DNA of 64,000 nucleotides, taken from the NCBI RefSeq assembly GCF_033958435.1, contig NC_134160.1, forward strand, positions 13,751,001 through 13,815,000. The letters are read 5' to 3'. Under the pieces are notes generated by a model. It made no database searches, had not been told where the DNA came from, and was given only the letters and a program-made list of their open reading frames with translations. Below, one piece after another: positions 21,386 to 33,099 of the stretch (position 1 is its first letter; each line of letters opens with the position of its first letter). The translations under genes and the position numbers were made by a program. The DNA is from Carettochelys insculpta (taxonomy: Eukaryota > Chordata > Testudines > Carettochelyidae).

Positions 21386-21954
21386 GATGCAGCACAAAGT
21401 AGAGGAAGCAATCTCAGGAGTGAAAGATGAGTTCAGGCTCCATTAACCAGTTCATCCTGGGTATCTTTGCCATGAACAGCAGCAAGAAACTCAGCTGGAA
21501 CCAGGCATGGTGGGGTCATTTTGCAAATCATATGACTGTGTGCTAAATTCTGCACTGAGGCTTCCTACTTATCTTACATGAATCACAAGCTAGCAATTAA
21601 GAAGCTTATGATAACTGCTAAAACTCATGAACAGTAAAAGAAATCAAAGGCTCAAGGATTCAAAAGTTTCAAAGATTAGAGTAAAAATGTTTATCCAACT
21701 GAAAATTAATTATGCCCCTGATTCATAAGTCTCAGCCATCTAATCAGGAAGAAACAATGAGGAGTGACTCAGGTCAACAATTGCATAAGAAAGAAAGAAT
21801 ATTCAAAAGTTAAAGACAGGAATTTGCAAAGCACCCATTGGGTGAGTATCACTTGGGTAATGTTTAGGAATAACAGATGCATTAGTAAAGATGGGGACTC
21901 ATCTGCAAAGGATTCACAAACCCCAAAAAGCAGCTCACTCTCAAAAAAGTCCAT
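21386..21954. other. No recognisable feature
   Basis: No coding or repeat signal assigned. The RTE-like LINE begins just to the right. Confidence 0.35.
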
Positions 21955-22744
21955 CTGACATGCAGCTATCATAGTGCCGACTGCAATACAGATCACTCGC
22001 TAGTTTGCTCCAAATTCAAGGTGAGACCCAAGAAGCTGTACCACTCTAAACCAACTGGAAGTACCTGCATTAATGCCAGAAAGACAGCAAACTCAGAGAG
22101 AGCCAAAAAGTTCAGAGAGACCCTTAAGGAGAATTTGCACAGCAGCCCTGGGGGCGCCGATGTGACATCCAGATGACAGCATCTGAGGGATACAATTTAC
22201 AACAAGGCCTTGTCTGTGTTTGGGAGAAAAGCCAGAAACACAAATGACTTGTTCGAAGCTAACTCTTGTGAGATGATTCCAGCCATCGAAAAGAAGCATG
22301 CTGCACTCCTGGAGTACAAATGCTCACTGAGCCAGAGTACCCTTCAAGCACTCAGAGAAGCCAGAAAAACAGTACAGCAAGACAGCTAGGCACTGTGCCA
22401 ACAACTACTGGCTCGAGCTATGCAGCAGCATCCAGACCAGTGCTGACTCTGGTAATCTCAGGGGAATGTACGAGGGCATCAAGAAGGCATTAGGACCCAC
22501 CCAGAACAAGATGGCACCTCTGAAATCCAAATCTGGTGAAGTCATCACTGACAAAGCCAAATAGATGGAGCGCTGGGTCGAGCATTACTCTGAGCTGTAC
22601 TCACGCGAGAACATTGTGGTTGATATAGCCCTCAATGCCATTGAGCTCCTACCAGTAATGGACGAACTGGATCAGGAACCAACTGTGGATGAACTGAAGA
22701 AAGCCATTGACAGCATTGCAGTAGGAAAGGTCCCAGGCCAGTAA

Positions 22745-24277
22745 GTACCACCAGAAGTAATCAAGTGTGCCACGGACACCCTCCTGGAACCCCTACATGA
22801 GCTACTGTGCTTGTGCTGGAGAGAGGGAGAGGTTCCACAGGATATGCGCAATGCTAACATTGTAACCTGGTATAAGAACAAAGGAGACAGAAGCGACTGC
22901 AACAATTACCGTGGAATCTCCCTCCTAATCATCACTGGTAAACTGTTCACTCACGTCATCCTCAGCAGGCTCCAGAAGATTGCTGAGAGGGTGTATCCTG
23001 AATCACAGTGTGGATTCCACGCAGAGAGATCTACCATTGACATGGTCTTCTCTCTGAGGCAGCTGCAGGAGAAATGCAGGGAGCAGAGGAAGCCATTCTA
23101 TGTTGCCTTCATTGACCTGACCAAGGCCTTCAACTTGGTCAGCAGGGATGGACTGTTCAAACTGCTCTACAAGATAGGCTGTCCACCACGGTTACTCAGG
23201 ATGATCCAGTCTTTCCACGAAGACATGAGAGGAACCATCCATTATGACAGCACATTATCGGATGTTTTCAGCATCAGGAGCGGCGTCAAACAAGGATGCA
23301 TCCTTGCTCCTACATTGTTCGGGATCTTCTTCGCACTCCTCCTGAAGCACACCTTTGGATCTTCAACAGAGGGCGTCTTTTTGCACACACAATCTGATGG
23401 GAAAGCTAAATCTAAGGTGCAGAAAGTCCTCATCAGAGATATGCTGTTCGCAGATGACACTGCTGCCGTGTCACACACAGAAGACCAGCTTCAGAAACTG
23501 CTGGATCAGCTCTCCAAAGCATGCAAGGACTTCGGGCTTTCCATCAGCGTAAAGAAGACAAAGGTACTTGGTCAGGATGTTGCTGAACCTCCATCAACCA
23601 GCATTGACAGCTATACGTTAGAGGTCATTCACGAATTTGTTTACCTCGGGTCCACCATCACTGACACTCTGTCATTGGAGACTGAGCTAAATAGGAGGAG
23701 CGGAAAAGCAGCCACAACTCTGTCCAGACCCAGTGAGATAATGTGGAATAACATCAAGTTGTACACCCACACGAAAATGCAAGTCTACAGAGCCTGCATC
23801 CTCAGCACCCTCCTTTACGGCAGTGAGTCTTGGACCCTGTACACCCGCCAGGAAAAGCGGCTGAACGTCTTCCACTTGCACTGCCTCAGGTGCATCCTTG
23901 GAATATCATGGAAGTACAGAGTGCCCAACACCGCCATCCTTGAGCAAGCTGGAATCCCAGCCATGCACACCCTCCTTAGGCAGCGGCAGCTCCGCTGGCT
24001 TGGCCACGTCCACAGGATGAACTATAGAAGGATCCCAAAAGACATCCTGTATGGCGAGCTAGCCTCTGGCGAAAGACCTCCCGGACACCCCCAGTTGTGC
24101 TACAAAGATGTTTGCAAGAGGGACCTCAGGGAGGTGGACATCGAGCTGGACAGCTGGGAGGAGCTGGCAGACGATCACAGCAGACGGAGGCAGGAACTAC
24201 ACAAGGGCCTTCAGAAGGGTGAGACGAGGATCAGACAGCTAGCAGAGGAAAAGCGAGCCCACAGAAAGCACAGTTAG
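22745..24277 (+). pseudogene. LINE B reverse transcriptase, long open frame
   Basis: The frame is open for more than 480 codons after the last upstream stop (TAA 22742-22744). Earlier in-frame stops are TAG 22387-22389 and TAG 22562-22564. There is no proper start: an upstream part is needed. Counting from 22811, RT motif A is FIDLTKAF with Asp about 102, the QGC-x-LAPTLF block is near 161-170 and motif C is FADD at 213-216. The thumb has FVYLGS (276-281), then LLYGSESW (about 335-341) and LRWLGHVHRM (394-403). The catalytic aspartates are intact. The protein would copy LINE RNA at a nicked target. The three upstream stops make it a pseudogene. Confidence 0.75.
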
Positions 24278-24430
24278 GACCTGCCAGACACCCATTACAC
24301 GTGCAACAGATGCAGCAAGGACTGTCACTCTCGTGTGGCCTTCACAGTCACAGTCGACGCTGCAAATGATGATCCCAAATGGAACTACGAAGGGCGCAAT
24401 CCATAGTCTACATAGACTGAAGGATGCCTA

Positions 24431-24447
24431 CTACTACTACTACTACT
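24431..24447. repeat. (TAC)n tail of LINE B
   Basis: A short TAC triplet run right at the 3' end of the LINE, as expected of a simple-repeat tail. Confidence 0.8.
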
Positions 24448-24448
24448 C

Positions 24449-25106
24449 TAGGGCTACACCGTGACCTCTATTAACTGGCCATGCTGTAGCTACCTGTCCT
24501 TATTTCTTGTTTGGCATTGTCAGACTGACTTAAGCTTTAGGGAGGAGAGCTGGGGCCATGCTCTCACTTCAATCCAATATGTAGGGAGTGTAAGGGAAGA
24601 ACTTTGGCTCTACCTCCTACTCATGGACCAGGAACTCTTGGAAGCAGAGGTGTGGGGTAGTTTGACATTGACAGATGTTTGGCTGTGTGTGTATTCCTTT
24701 TGTGTGCTCTGCCAGTCCGCACAGACAGCTGGCATCACAGAGCTCAAGCAAGCCACCCAAATGCCATAAGAACTGTTAAGGGATGAAGGCACCAGGACAG
24801 GTTTATTGTTGACAGACTCTGCAAAGCTACAAACACATGAGTGCCTAAGACAATGCTCAGTTCAGTCAGTGGCAAGACTGTCCACTGTCCCTAGGCCTAT
24901 CAAAGATACTTCCTCTGAAACACATCTTTATACCCTGATACAAACAAGTTAGTGCTGCCTGCCACCTGATGTGACCTTGTACATGTTAGTTGGATCAAAA
25001 CATCTCTATTAACTTGCTGTTGTCCTTCCCTTATCTTTTTGGTGAGCTTAGTATGTGCCTCTTAGCCTTGGGGATTGTTTTTGTAGTATCCTCAATATCA
25101 GAATGC
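24449..25106. other. No recognisable feature
   Basis: No supported gene or repeat in this stretch. Confidence 0.35.
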
Positions 25107-25117
25107 TTTGGTACTAT
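25107..25117. repeat. Target-site duplication TTTGGTACTAT (left)
   Basis: The 11-bp word TTTGGTACTAT is repeated exactly at 25356-25366 and brackets the whole SINE hairpin between them. Confidence 0.8.
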
Positions 25118-25355
25118 CTATCAGAGGGGTAGCTGTGTCAGTCTGTATCCACAAAAACAATGAAAAGTCCTGTGGCACCTTGTACACTTACAGGTATTTT
25201 GGAGTATAAGCTTTTGTGGGCAAAGACCTGCTTCATCAGATGCCACCGCAGGAGCCACTCAAATGCAGCTGCATCTGGTGAAGTGGGTCTTTGCTCACGA
25301 AAGCTTATGCTCCAAAATATCTGTTAGTCTATAAGGTGCCACAGGACTTCTCATT
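25118..25355 (+). mobile_element. SINE-headed inverted repeat, retroposed as one unit
   Basis: A tRNA-like head (25118-25161, 'gtagctgtgtcagtctgta') is followed by a SINE arm (25162-25243), a 27-bp loop and the same arm inverted (25271-25352). Arm words are 'aagtcctgtggcacctt' and, inverted, 'aaggtgccacaggactt'. The perfect 11-bp duplication on both sides shows that the complete hairpin integrated together by target-primed reverse transcription. It is not two independent SINE insertions. The RNA would fold into a stem of about 80 pairs with mismatches. Confidence 0.85.
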
Positions 25356-25635
25356 TTTGGTACTATTTGATATTGGGATGTGTTTATGTGAGTGCTCTGT
25401 GACTAGCACTTCTCAGCCGGATTCTATTAACAGCTTCTGCCTCATACCAGACCTCTGATATGAGGGTTTATGTCTCAGATTTTCTTCTTCCTACAGTCTG
25501 TTCCACTAAAAAGAAACAAAGTTCCTTACTCTGTCCCCAGAGCAAGGTGGCTGTTGGTCAAGAGAGGTGTCATTGGAAAAGTTATGATTTACTGAATATA
25601 ATTATCCTATTTGTATTGTAATTACCTAACATTAG

Positions 25636-26070
25636 GGCTATGTCTACACTAGCCTCCGTGTTTCAAAAGGGGGATGCTAATGAGACACTTTGGCGGATGC
25701 TAATGAAGCACTTCCGTGAATATGCAGTGCCTCATTAGCATAATGCCAGCCACAGCAATTCAAAAGTGCCACTTTTGAGTTGCGCGCAGCCCGTGTAGAT
25801 GGGGACCTTTTGAAAGGACCCCCTGGACTTCAAAAGCCCCTTATTCCTAAACCAAATAGGAATAAGGGGCTTTCGAAGACTGAGGAGTCCTTTCAAAAGG
25901 CCCCTACCTACACAGGTGGTGCACGATTCGAAAGCAGCACTTTCGAATTGCTGCAGCTGGCATTATGCTAAAGAGACACTGCACAGTCATGGCAGTGCCT
26001 CATTAGCAACTGCCAAAGTGTCTCATTAGCATCCGCCTTTCGAAAGGCAGGGACTAGTGTAGACATAGCT
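25636..26070. mobile_element. Palindromic Harbinger-type MITE with TAG target duplication
   Basis: Ends GGCTATGTCTACACTAG (25636) and, inverted, AGCTATGTCTACACTAG (from 26070), flanked by TAG at 25633-25635 and 26071-26073. The 435-bp body is a long imperfect palindrome centred near 25855 ('taaaccaaatagg'). It repeats 'cattagcat' and TTCGAAAG words in both halves. Non-coding. Confidence 0.85.
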
Positions 26071-26288
26071 TAGGAGTTTTTGCTCTGCATCTGAATTTCA
26101 ATCATGCTTACTCTGGCTGACACCCACAATTAGCTTTTCTGGTACAACAGTGAAGAAGCCAGGCAGTGTTGATGGCCCAACTCCAAAGTCAATGGACTCC
26201 AGAAGAACGTCAGCTTCCTGTGAGAATGTTCCAGATAGCCTGTAAGTAATATGTGCTATGACTAGTATGCAAGGGCAGGTGCTAAGAC

Positions 26289-26518
26289 AAAATTTTGAGG
26301 AAGAAGGAGCTTCTGGAAGGAGGGTTTCCTTCCAGAAGATCCCCATGGGCCACACATTTGTACACGTATTTTGGAGTCCGGAAGACACTCTTCCGGACTC
26401 CGAATCACATACCCATATGCTAATGAGGGAAGAAATTTACATTCACCCCTCATTAGCATTTTTCGGACTGCTCATTACCATGCCACTTCTGGAAGAAGTG
26501 GCACACATAGACGTAGCC
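26289..26518. mobile_element. Right half of a palindromic MITE (TTCCGG subtype)
   Basis: From the centre-like 'aaaattttgaggaagaagg' to the right end 'catagacgtagcc' (26518) it matches the right half of the 31.7 kb and 50.0 kb copies ('tttggagtccggaagac', 'catatgctaatgagg'). The left half is absent, so this is a truncated copy. A half-palindrome cannot fold as the full elements do. Confidence 0.7.
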
Positions 26519-27407
26519 TATATGATTCCATCTTGGGATGTCAGTGTTTGGGAGAAAAGGTTTGCATTATATGTTAAATGCAAAAGTGACATCATCTGTT
26601 GTTCTTCGGTCTCCATCCAAGGGGACTCCTGGAAACATCTGAGGAACAAAGAGTGAACTAGAGGAAGTGGTGAACCCAGGCTAAATGGATTTCTGGCCTA
26701 TGTATGAAACAGCTGGGAATTCCAAGCTGCGAAGCAAGTGCAGCTTGCATCTTGAGAATCTGCCAGCTTACTTGTGGCATCAGACAGAGTGACAATTTGC
26801 TCATTTACATCCTACCTTTCTGGTAGAGTTATTATGCATTTTTGTTTAGTTACTAGGTAATCTGATTTGAACTGTTTGCTATCACTTAACATCTTTTTGT
26901 AATTAATAAACTTATTTTTTTGCTTTACGCTAAACCAGTAATTTGGAGGCAAGTGCTTGGGAATCTTGGTTCTGGAGGATGTTGTCCAAAAAGGGGGTGA
27001 ACTGGATGGTGAAGTCTTACTGTTCAGCATTTGACAAGGGGAAGATGGTCAGTTTGGGGTCCTGGGCTGGGAAGCGGATAGCTATTTTAGCTGTAGCTTC
27101 TCCATTGTTGATTAATGCAGTCGCTGGTCTGCTGCATGTAAGTGCTGCTTCCTACCGCTGTGAATTCTGGTGGCAGTATAGGTCTGGGAGTGTGTCTACA
27201 GCTTGTCACAGCAGCACAGTATGAGACAGAGCCCAAGCGGGTGGGTCAGGTGGCTCAGTTCCATGAGGGATTTAAACTTCAGGCTCTGTTCTGGGCTTTA
27301 GGACCTGCAGCTACTTGCAGGCCCTTCCTCAGGGTGGGTTGGAAAGTCTAACTCACAATAACTAGTTCTAATATTTTCAGTAATAACTTATCCCAATCTA
27401 TGTGACA
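26519..27407. other. No recognisable feature
   Basis: No gene or repeat identified with confidence in this stretch. Confidence 0.35.
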
Positions 27408-27507
27408 AACCTACACCTACAGCAGCAGCTCTCCCATTGACATCAGTGGCATCTTCACTAAGCATGACTGCTATGCTTCATCAGTGTTGTAAGTGTAGAC
27501 CAACCCT
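27408..27507. mobile_element. Short hAT-MITE-like fragment (tentative)
   Basis: 'cctacacctacagcagcagc' and 'gtaagtgtagaccaaccct' look like inverted end regions of the hAT MITE family next to it. Only a fragment is recognisable. Confidence 0.3.
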
Positions 27508-27776
27508 CAGGCCAAGTCTGCACTACACACTTAAATCAGTATAATTACATCACTTGGGTGTGAAAAATCTAACAACTTTAACCCCCACATAGGAAACATA
27601 ATGTAAACAGGAGTGCTTCCCCCACCAACATAACTACTGCCTTTCACAGTGGTGGAGTGACTGAGCCAGTGGGAGAGAGCTCTCTCTTCACCTTGCAGAG
27701 CCTTCAAAGGGTTACAGCAATGCAGCTGTCTCAGTGCAGCCATGCTGAGCCAGTGTTTGTAGTGTAGTCCTGCCTG
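27508..27776. mobile_element. hAT-type MITE
   Basis: Ends CAGGCCAAGTCTGCACTAC (27508) and, inverted from 27776, CAGGCAGGACTACACTAC. Internal 'gggtgtgaaaaatc' is characteristic of a hAT MITE common in turtles (from memory). The 8-bp flanks do not match, so the duplication has decayed or the ends are slightly misplaced. A related reversed copy is at 30.7-30.9 kb. Confidence 0.65.
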
Positions 27777-28671
27777 GGTTTGGGCTGGCTTTGTTTCAGC
27801 AGCAAAGGCTGTGGCCTTTTCTACTTCATTCTTTTGTGCCATCCTTTCTGGTGTAGCTTTGCACCTTCTAAAGAATGGATTTGTGGTGTTCGCAGGTGTG
27901 TTTGTCCATGTACTGCAGGAGCCACCCAGGGATAGTAGCACCTGCATAGCAGGCAGCCTGACTCTTTAACTGAGAAATGAATCTTAGAGACAAAAGATCA
28001 CTTTTCTTTTGCAGGATTGCTGTCTTCTTTCATACTTCATTGGCAGTTCTCACCTAGGTGATGGGAGAAAGATACAGCAGTTTAATTTCAAATCCCCAGG
28101 GGGGATTTTAATCACAGTGAACAGTCTGCAAAACACGATGAACTTTCTGTTAGTTTCTAATAAGTGTTTTCTCCTTTCACAGCAGCAGCAGCAGCAGCAG
28201 CAGCAGCATTCTATTTATCTGAGACCTGGGTTTCATTTTCATAAGGACATAGAAACTGAAACAGAGCATAAAGACTGGATCAGACCATGGACGCAAAGGC
28301 GGCATGTCCTGATTTTCAAAGGTCCCTAGGTACTTCCAGTCTTTAGTGGCCAGTTAGTTGGAGTTGTTCAGCTTCTGTGAAAATGAAGCCATAAACTGGC
28401 TCAAATACAGCCTCTCATTTTTATGGTGCATTTACTCCAACAATTAATTACGCCTGACTTTCTGCAATTGCAACGAACACAAAAACATAAATTATAGCAT
28501 GTGGCCATCTTCTGGGCAATTGAAGGGTCAAGTGAATCTGTGCTCTGACATTCAGCTGCAATTCATTGTAGGAACAAGATGCAGGTGCAATTAATAGGAG
28601 GCATAACTTTGTGCTTGCAAAATGATATACTGGCATTCAGAACCAGAACTTAATGTTGCAAACTGAGGGAA
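27777..28671. other. No recognisable gene; contains a CAG microsatellite
   Basis: A (CAG)9 run occupies 28180-28206, preceded by a pyrimidine stretch. No supported exon or repeat otherwise. Confidence 0.4.
28180..28206 (+). repeat. (CAG)9 microsatellite
   Basis: A pure trinucleotide run that is not inside any recognisable coding sequence. Confidence 0.95.
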
Positions 28672-28835
28672 ATATTTTGAAATAAGCACCATGTGTCCGG
28701 GCATGCTATTTCGTTTGCTATTTCAAAATGCATTCTTGTGTGTAGCTATGTTTTTTTTTTAAACAAGCTATTTTGGAATACCATTCTGGAATTGTTTATT
28801 TGGAAACAATGCTGATGCGTAGATGTAACCCCCAT
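28672..28835. mobile_element. Harbinger-type end fragment (tentative)
   Basis: Repeated words of the type 'tattttgaaataa', 'ctatttcaaaatg' and 'agctattttggaat', ending 'gcgtagatgtaaccc', resemble the decayed subterminal part of Harbinger elements with GGGTTACATCTACGC as the end. Confidence 0.4.
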
Positions 28836-28969
28836 AATCCTACTTAGAACAGCTTAATTAATAAGTAAATTAAGATGCACAGCTTTACCATGTAGGTGGA
28901 GGCTGGGAGCATTAGCTGGTATTATGTTAATCCTCAGGCAGCATGGCTTTGAACAAGCTCCTAGCTGCA

Positions 28970-29072
28970 TGGGGGAGGTGGGTAGGGCTGAGCGATGAAC
29001 TTTGCATGCTGATGAAAACTGACTTGAGTGCCATTCCTGGCACCCATGCGGGGGGTTGCTGATCCCTGTTCT
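28970..29072 (-). mobile_element. hAT MITE fragment related to the 20.4 kb copy (tentative)
   Basis: On the minus strand it starts 'acagggatcagcaaccc' and continues with 'ggcactcaagtcagttttca', matching the left part of the 20433 element (caggggtcagcaagaatggc, tgattttcatcagc). Confidence 0.5.
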
Positions 29073-30719
29073 ATACTATAGACAAAACATCCCCTGCTGT
29101 CTTCTTTCTCCTAATCCACATCATCCAGGGATCCTAACCAAGAGTCAGCACCAGCACTGCATGATGGACACTTAACAAAATTACCAGATTCAACAATGAA
29201 CATTGGTGCAGGTTATGTTATTCAGCCATCAACCTAGAAAATAGCACACACGCTTTTCCACACTGAAAATACCAGTAACCTCGCTAGACAATAAATAAAA
29301 TAAAATAAAATAAAATAACATAAAATAATAATAACAAATTCAACAGACTTTAGTGAGTTTGAATGTACAGTACCTCACCACCAAAGCTACATTATTTTTG
29401 GAGTTGTGCAGAGAGTAGTAGTGTAATGTTATCATATGTAATACCATACTGTTGTAGTGTAATTTATTTAATTTGCCCCATCTACAATACAGTCTGTATC
29501 AAAGCATTGAAGTTTTAGATAAAAATGTAGTTTTCAGACAAAAAGAAACTGTAATAAAAATACTTGGATTACCAGTTCTTCCAACGATTAATAGCAAGAT
29601 TTGCTTGACACTTAGTCTTTGATTTCCTCTGTTTAATTGTAGCCCTAAGTGAAATAGGGTTTTGATTTACCGAACTGTTGAATTGGATACAGACAGTTTT
29701 AAATTTCAGTAGCAATAAAATTTCCCACAATAATAATTTCATATTATTTTAATTCAGAAGAGCTAAGGGTTGATTTGTGCGTGGGGAAAAAACCCTATAG
29801 CTGCCAAGTGTCACGTCTAAAACAAGAGAAAAAAAATCCAACACATTTTTTTCCTAGGACTAATAAAGTATGTTAGTTTTCTACATGTAACGAATAGAGC
29901 AAAGACACACATATACACACCCAATGTATACACCGTCTACCTTAAATTTCGGAACAATGTGCATGCTGATTAAGTTTAAACCATTTATCAGTTTTGCAAA
30001 ACTATTTTCGTACTTTGACAATTAGATACTAAATTAATTGGAAAACTGAAACAGCATAAATTTGAACAATTGTGGAAAAAATAGCAGGTGCTAGAGGAAA
30101 AACATCATCCTGAAAATATGGCTTGAAAATTCATTTCCTCATTTTTCATGGGATATTTCCAGATACATACAGAGAGAATACTGTCAAGTGTATGTTACGA
30201 AGAGTTTAATAACAATTAGGGGCTGTTCTTGTATTCCTTTTTGGGTGTTCTGCATGATTTATTGGAACCTTGAGAACAAATTCTTTTAGGGGTTCACCTC
30301 AGGCAGCTTCCCATATGTGGCTCCAAATCCCTGCTGTTCTTAGTGGAGGTGTGACCAGGAAGCTGTGCAGATATGCTGCCTTTGTCTGCCGGTGCTGCTT
30401 CCTGCAGCTTCTATTGGCTACAGTTCTCGACCAAAGGGCTGTCAACTGGAAAGTCAGAACTCAGGGATGGGGGATGGAAGCAGCATGCAAAGCCACCCAG
30501 ACCTGCCTCTGCCAGCAATAGCAGGGACAGAGAGCCTTTTGCAGGAAACCACTCAAGGTGAGCACCAGCCATGGTCCTAAAATTTTTCACCATGGACACT
30601 TGTGTCTGTGTACAGCCATGTTGCAGATCCGTGATCTTTACTGGAGTTATATGTACATGTCTGGGGAGAACAGCTCCTTGTGTGCTGCAGTTCAGACTGT
30701 GGCACAACACAGTCAAGAT
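29073..30719. other. AT-rich region with no recognisable gene
   Basis: The longest stretch without an identifiable repeat. It contains an (AAAAT)-type microsatellite at about 29290-29335 and otherwise nothing that I can name. Confidence 0.45.
29290..29335. repeat. (TAAAA)n microsatellite
   Basis: Pentanucleotide units 'ataaaataaaataaaataa' followed by degenerate ATA units. Confidence 0.85.
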
Positions 30720-30739
30720 GCTATGATGCCAAGGTGAGA

Positions 30740-30934
30740 GTTTCTCCTATCGTCACAGTGATTCCACCTCTAGGAGAGGTGGTATCTGTGTTGACAGGAG
30801 AAGACCTCCCACTAATATAGTACAGGCTACACTGGTGGGAGGGTAAATTGATGCAACCATGTTGCTTAGGGTTTTGCATTTTTCACACCCCAAGCAACAT
30901 GGTTATGTCAATGAAAGTGTATGGTGTAGACCTG
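30740..30934 (-). mobile_element. hAT-type MITE, reversed and partial
   Basis: On the minus strand it begins CAGGTCTACACCATACAC (30934) and includes 'ttggggtgtgaaaaatgc', matching the 27.5 kb element. The opposite end is not clear. Confidence 0.6.
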
Positions 30935-30945
30935 GGCCCTGGAAG

Positions 30946-31334
30946 GGAGAGAGCCTGGGGCTTCTTGTTGCCCCACTGGGCTCAGCAGTTTGGAGAAAAT
31001 AGGAGTCACCTGATACTTTACCAGTTTTTGACCAAAACTCAAATTTAACTCAAACCCTAAAATGTCTTTAATATTCCATGAAGAGGCTAAATTCCCCTCC
31101 ATGGCCTGGCTGCTGAGGCAACACAACAGAGCCAGAACTGGGCTGCAGCCAGCTGAAAATGCCCTTAAAAGCTGTGGCTTCAACCAGCCTTCAAAGCATA
31201 GTGTAAGGGGGAATCTTGGGGTGGGAGAGATGGACCCTATCTGTGCTCTGCTTGCACATAATGCTTTAATAAAGGATGGTGCAATTGTTGGTGCACCAGC
31301 CTTGGATGAAGGTTTAATTCATGGCTCCCCATGG
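30946..31334. other. No recognisable feature
   Basis: No gene or repeat assigned between the hAT MITE and the MIR-like fragment. Confidence 0.35.
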
Positions 31335-31480
31335 ATTCCATGGGTTACCTTGGGCAAGTCCCTTAGACTCTCTGTGCCTCAGTTTTCCATCTACAATGGG
31401 AATAACAGCCCTGCCCTACCTCACAAGGTTATGAGGAGAAATATGTTAAAGACTGTGAGGAATTCAGACTGTGGTAATGG
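31335..31480 (+). mobile_element. MIR-like (CORE-SINE) fragment
   Basis: The core words 'ccttgggcaagtcccttag', 'tctctgtgcctcagttttc' and 'gttaaagactgtgaggaat' are the MIR core and reptilian 3' region in order. The tRNA-like head is missing. Confidence 0.75.
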
Positions 31481-31744
31481 CAGGCAAATAGTTACCTAGG
31501 ATAGCTAGATAAAGATAAGTAAGTTGGCTCCTCTGAAGCACAGGGTTGGTACTGACTAACTTATGAAACTGACGCATTGTACTAACCTCTTGATTATCCA
31601 GCCCTCAGCACACAAGTGTATTAACCCCACCTTGGCGTGGCAAAGACACCCTCCTCGTTGCAACCCTACCCTGGTGGGAATCACCCTTCAGCTACACAAC
31701 CCCTAAACTTCCTTCCCTTATTATCTAGTACCACAGGTTTCCTT

Positions 31745-32204
31745 GGCTGTTTCTACACAGGCCACTTTTTTCGAAAGTGGCGTGGTAATAAGCGGCCCAA
31801 AATATGCTAATAAGGCACAGATACAAATTCCCCATTGCTCATTAGCATAACGTCACGTGATTTGGAGTCTGGAAGACTGTTCTTCCAGTCTCCAAAATGC
31901 CGTACAGAAGCGTGGCCCTGGGGCAGCTTCCGGAAGGAGGTCCTTCTTCCGGAGGCCCCTTCTTCCTGAAAATTTTTGGGAACAAGGGGCCTCTGGAAGA
32001 AGGACTTCCTTCTGGAAGACCCACTTGCCGGGGCCGCCCTTCCAAACAGACTTTTGGAGTCTGGAAGAACAGTCTTCTGGACTCCAAATCACGTGGCCAT
32101 ATGCTAATGAGGCATGGGGAATTTGCATCTGCACTTCATTAGCATATTTTGGGCCGTGTATTACCATGCCACTTTGGAAGAAAGTGGCCTGTGTGGAAAC
32201 AGCC
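31745..32204. mobile_element. Palindromic MITE (TTCCGG subtype) with CTT target duplication
   Basis: Perfectly matching ends GGCTGTTTC at 31745 and inverted at 32204, flanked by CTT at 31742-31744 and 32205-32207. The 460-bp body is an imperfect palindrome with 'cttccggaaggagg' and 'cattagcat' words and a centre near 31970. It is non-coding. The TTCCGG subtype differs internally from the TTCGAA subtype but has the same ends and duplication size. Confidence 0.85.
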
Positions 32205-32496
32205 CTTGAGAGGGGAAATAAATAGCACAGTGGCCTGCTCTCATTTTGTGAGCAGCTTGGTATCCATTTGCTCTCATTCCGCAATCCTTCCTGCCCTCTC
32301 CCGCCCCCGGCTCACGACAGAGGGCTGGAAAGCTTGGTAAGAGTATCAGATTTGGTTTTGGTATTTTTAGGTAATAGAACAATGATAAATAATAATTCTC
32401 TCACTTCTAAGGGGCACCTTTCAGGGAATCGATGGCAATGAATGCTGCTTTATCACAACAGTATTGATAGAAAATCTGCTTAATGTGGTTGATAAG

Positions 32497-32914
32497 GGCC
32501 ATGTCTACACTTGGGCAAAACTTCAAAATGGTCATGCTAACTGCCAAATTGGAGAATGCTAATGAGGCACTGAAATGACTATTCGGCACCTTATTAGCAT
32601 GCTGCTGGCCACAGCACTTCAAAAATGCCATGTTTCACTCTCATGCAGCTTGTCTACACAGGGGTCCTTTTCGAAAGGACCCTGCAAACATCGAAATCCC
32701 CTTATTCTTATCAGCTGATTTTCAACATTTTCAGGGTCCTTTTGAAAAGGGTAGACGAGCCGCACGTGAGTGAAATGCGGCACTTTCAAAGTGCCGTGGC
32801 TGGCGGCATGCTAATGAGGTGCTGAATAGTCATTTCAGCTCTTCCTTAGTATTCTCCGATTTGGCCATTCTCCACATGGCCATTTCAAAATGTTGCCCAA
32901 GTGTAGACGTAGCC
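32497..32914. mobile_element. Palindromic Harbinger-type MITE with AAG target duplication
   Basis: Ends GGCCATGTCTACACTTGGGC (32497) and, inverted, GGCTACGTCTACACTTGGGC (from 32914), flanked by AAG at 32494-32496 and 32915-32917. The halves mirror each other around about 32705 ('gtccttttcgaaagg' against 'gggtccttttgaaaag'). Non-coding. Confidence 0.85.
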
Positions 32915-33099
32915 AAGAGAAAAATTCTAAGCTCAAACTTGTGAATGTCAAATAAAGAAGGAAAGAAGAATAAACGGCTATTGAATCCAGGTGATACATA
33001 GTGAAGTTCAGATTTATTCACTTCAGCATATGGTGATATTTTAAGTTATTTTATTTTTTTAGAATAATAATAACGATAATAATAATAGTAATACCTGCA

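Larger units (their letters stand above)
21955..24448 (+). mobile_element. LINE B (RTE/I-like non-LTR retrotransposon), 5'-truncated
   Basis: The left edge lies in the end of the endonuclease domain (SADCNTDHSLVCSKF). It continues through linker and reverse transcriptase to a C-terminal part and a 3' tail of TAC repeats at 24431-24447. After the main frame, a Cys/His block (YTCNRCSKDCHSRVAFT) follows a stop at 24275-24277. No target duplication was found. The exact clade is uncertain: the LRWLGHVHRM block occurs in RTE-like and related LINEs. Confidence 0.75.

Noticed and set aside
28009..28329. Open frame with a CAG run preceded by a splice-acceptor-like pyrimidine tract
   Set aside because: The (CAG)9 is a plain microsatellite, the surrounding peptide has no recognisable domain, and no donor or neighbouring exon was seen.
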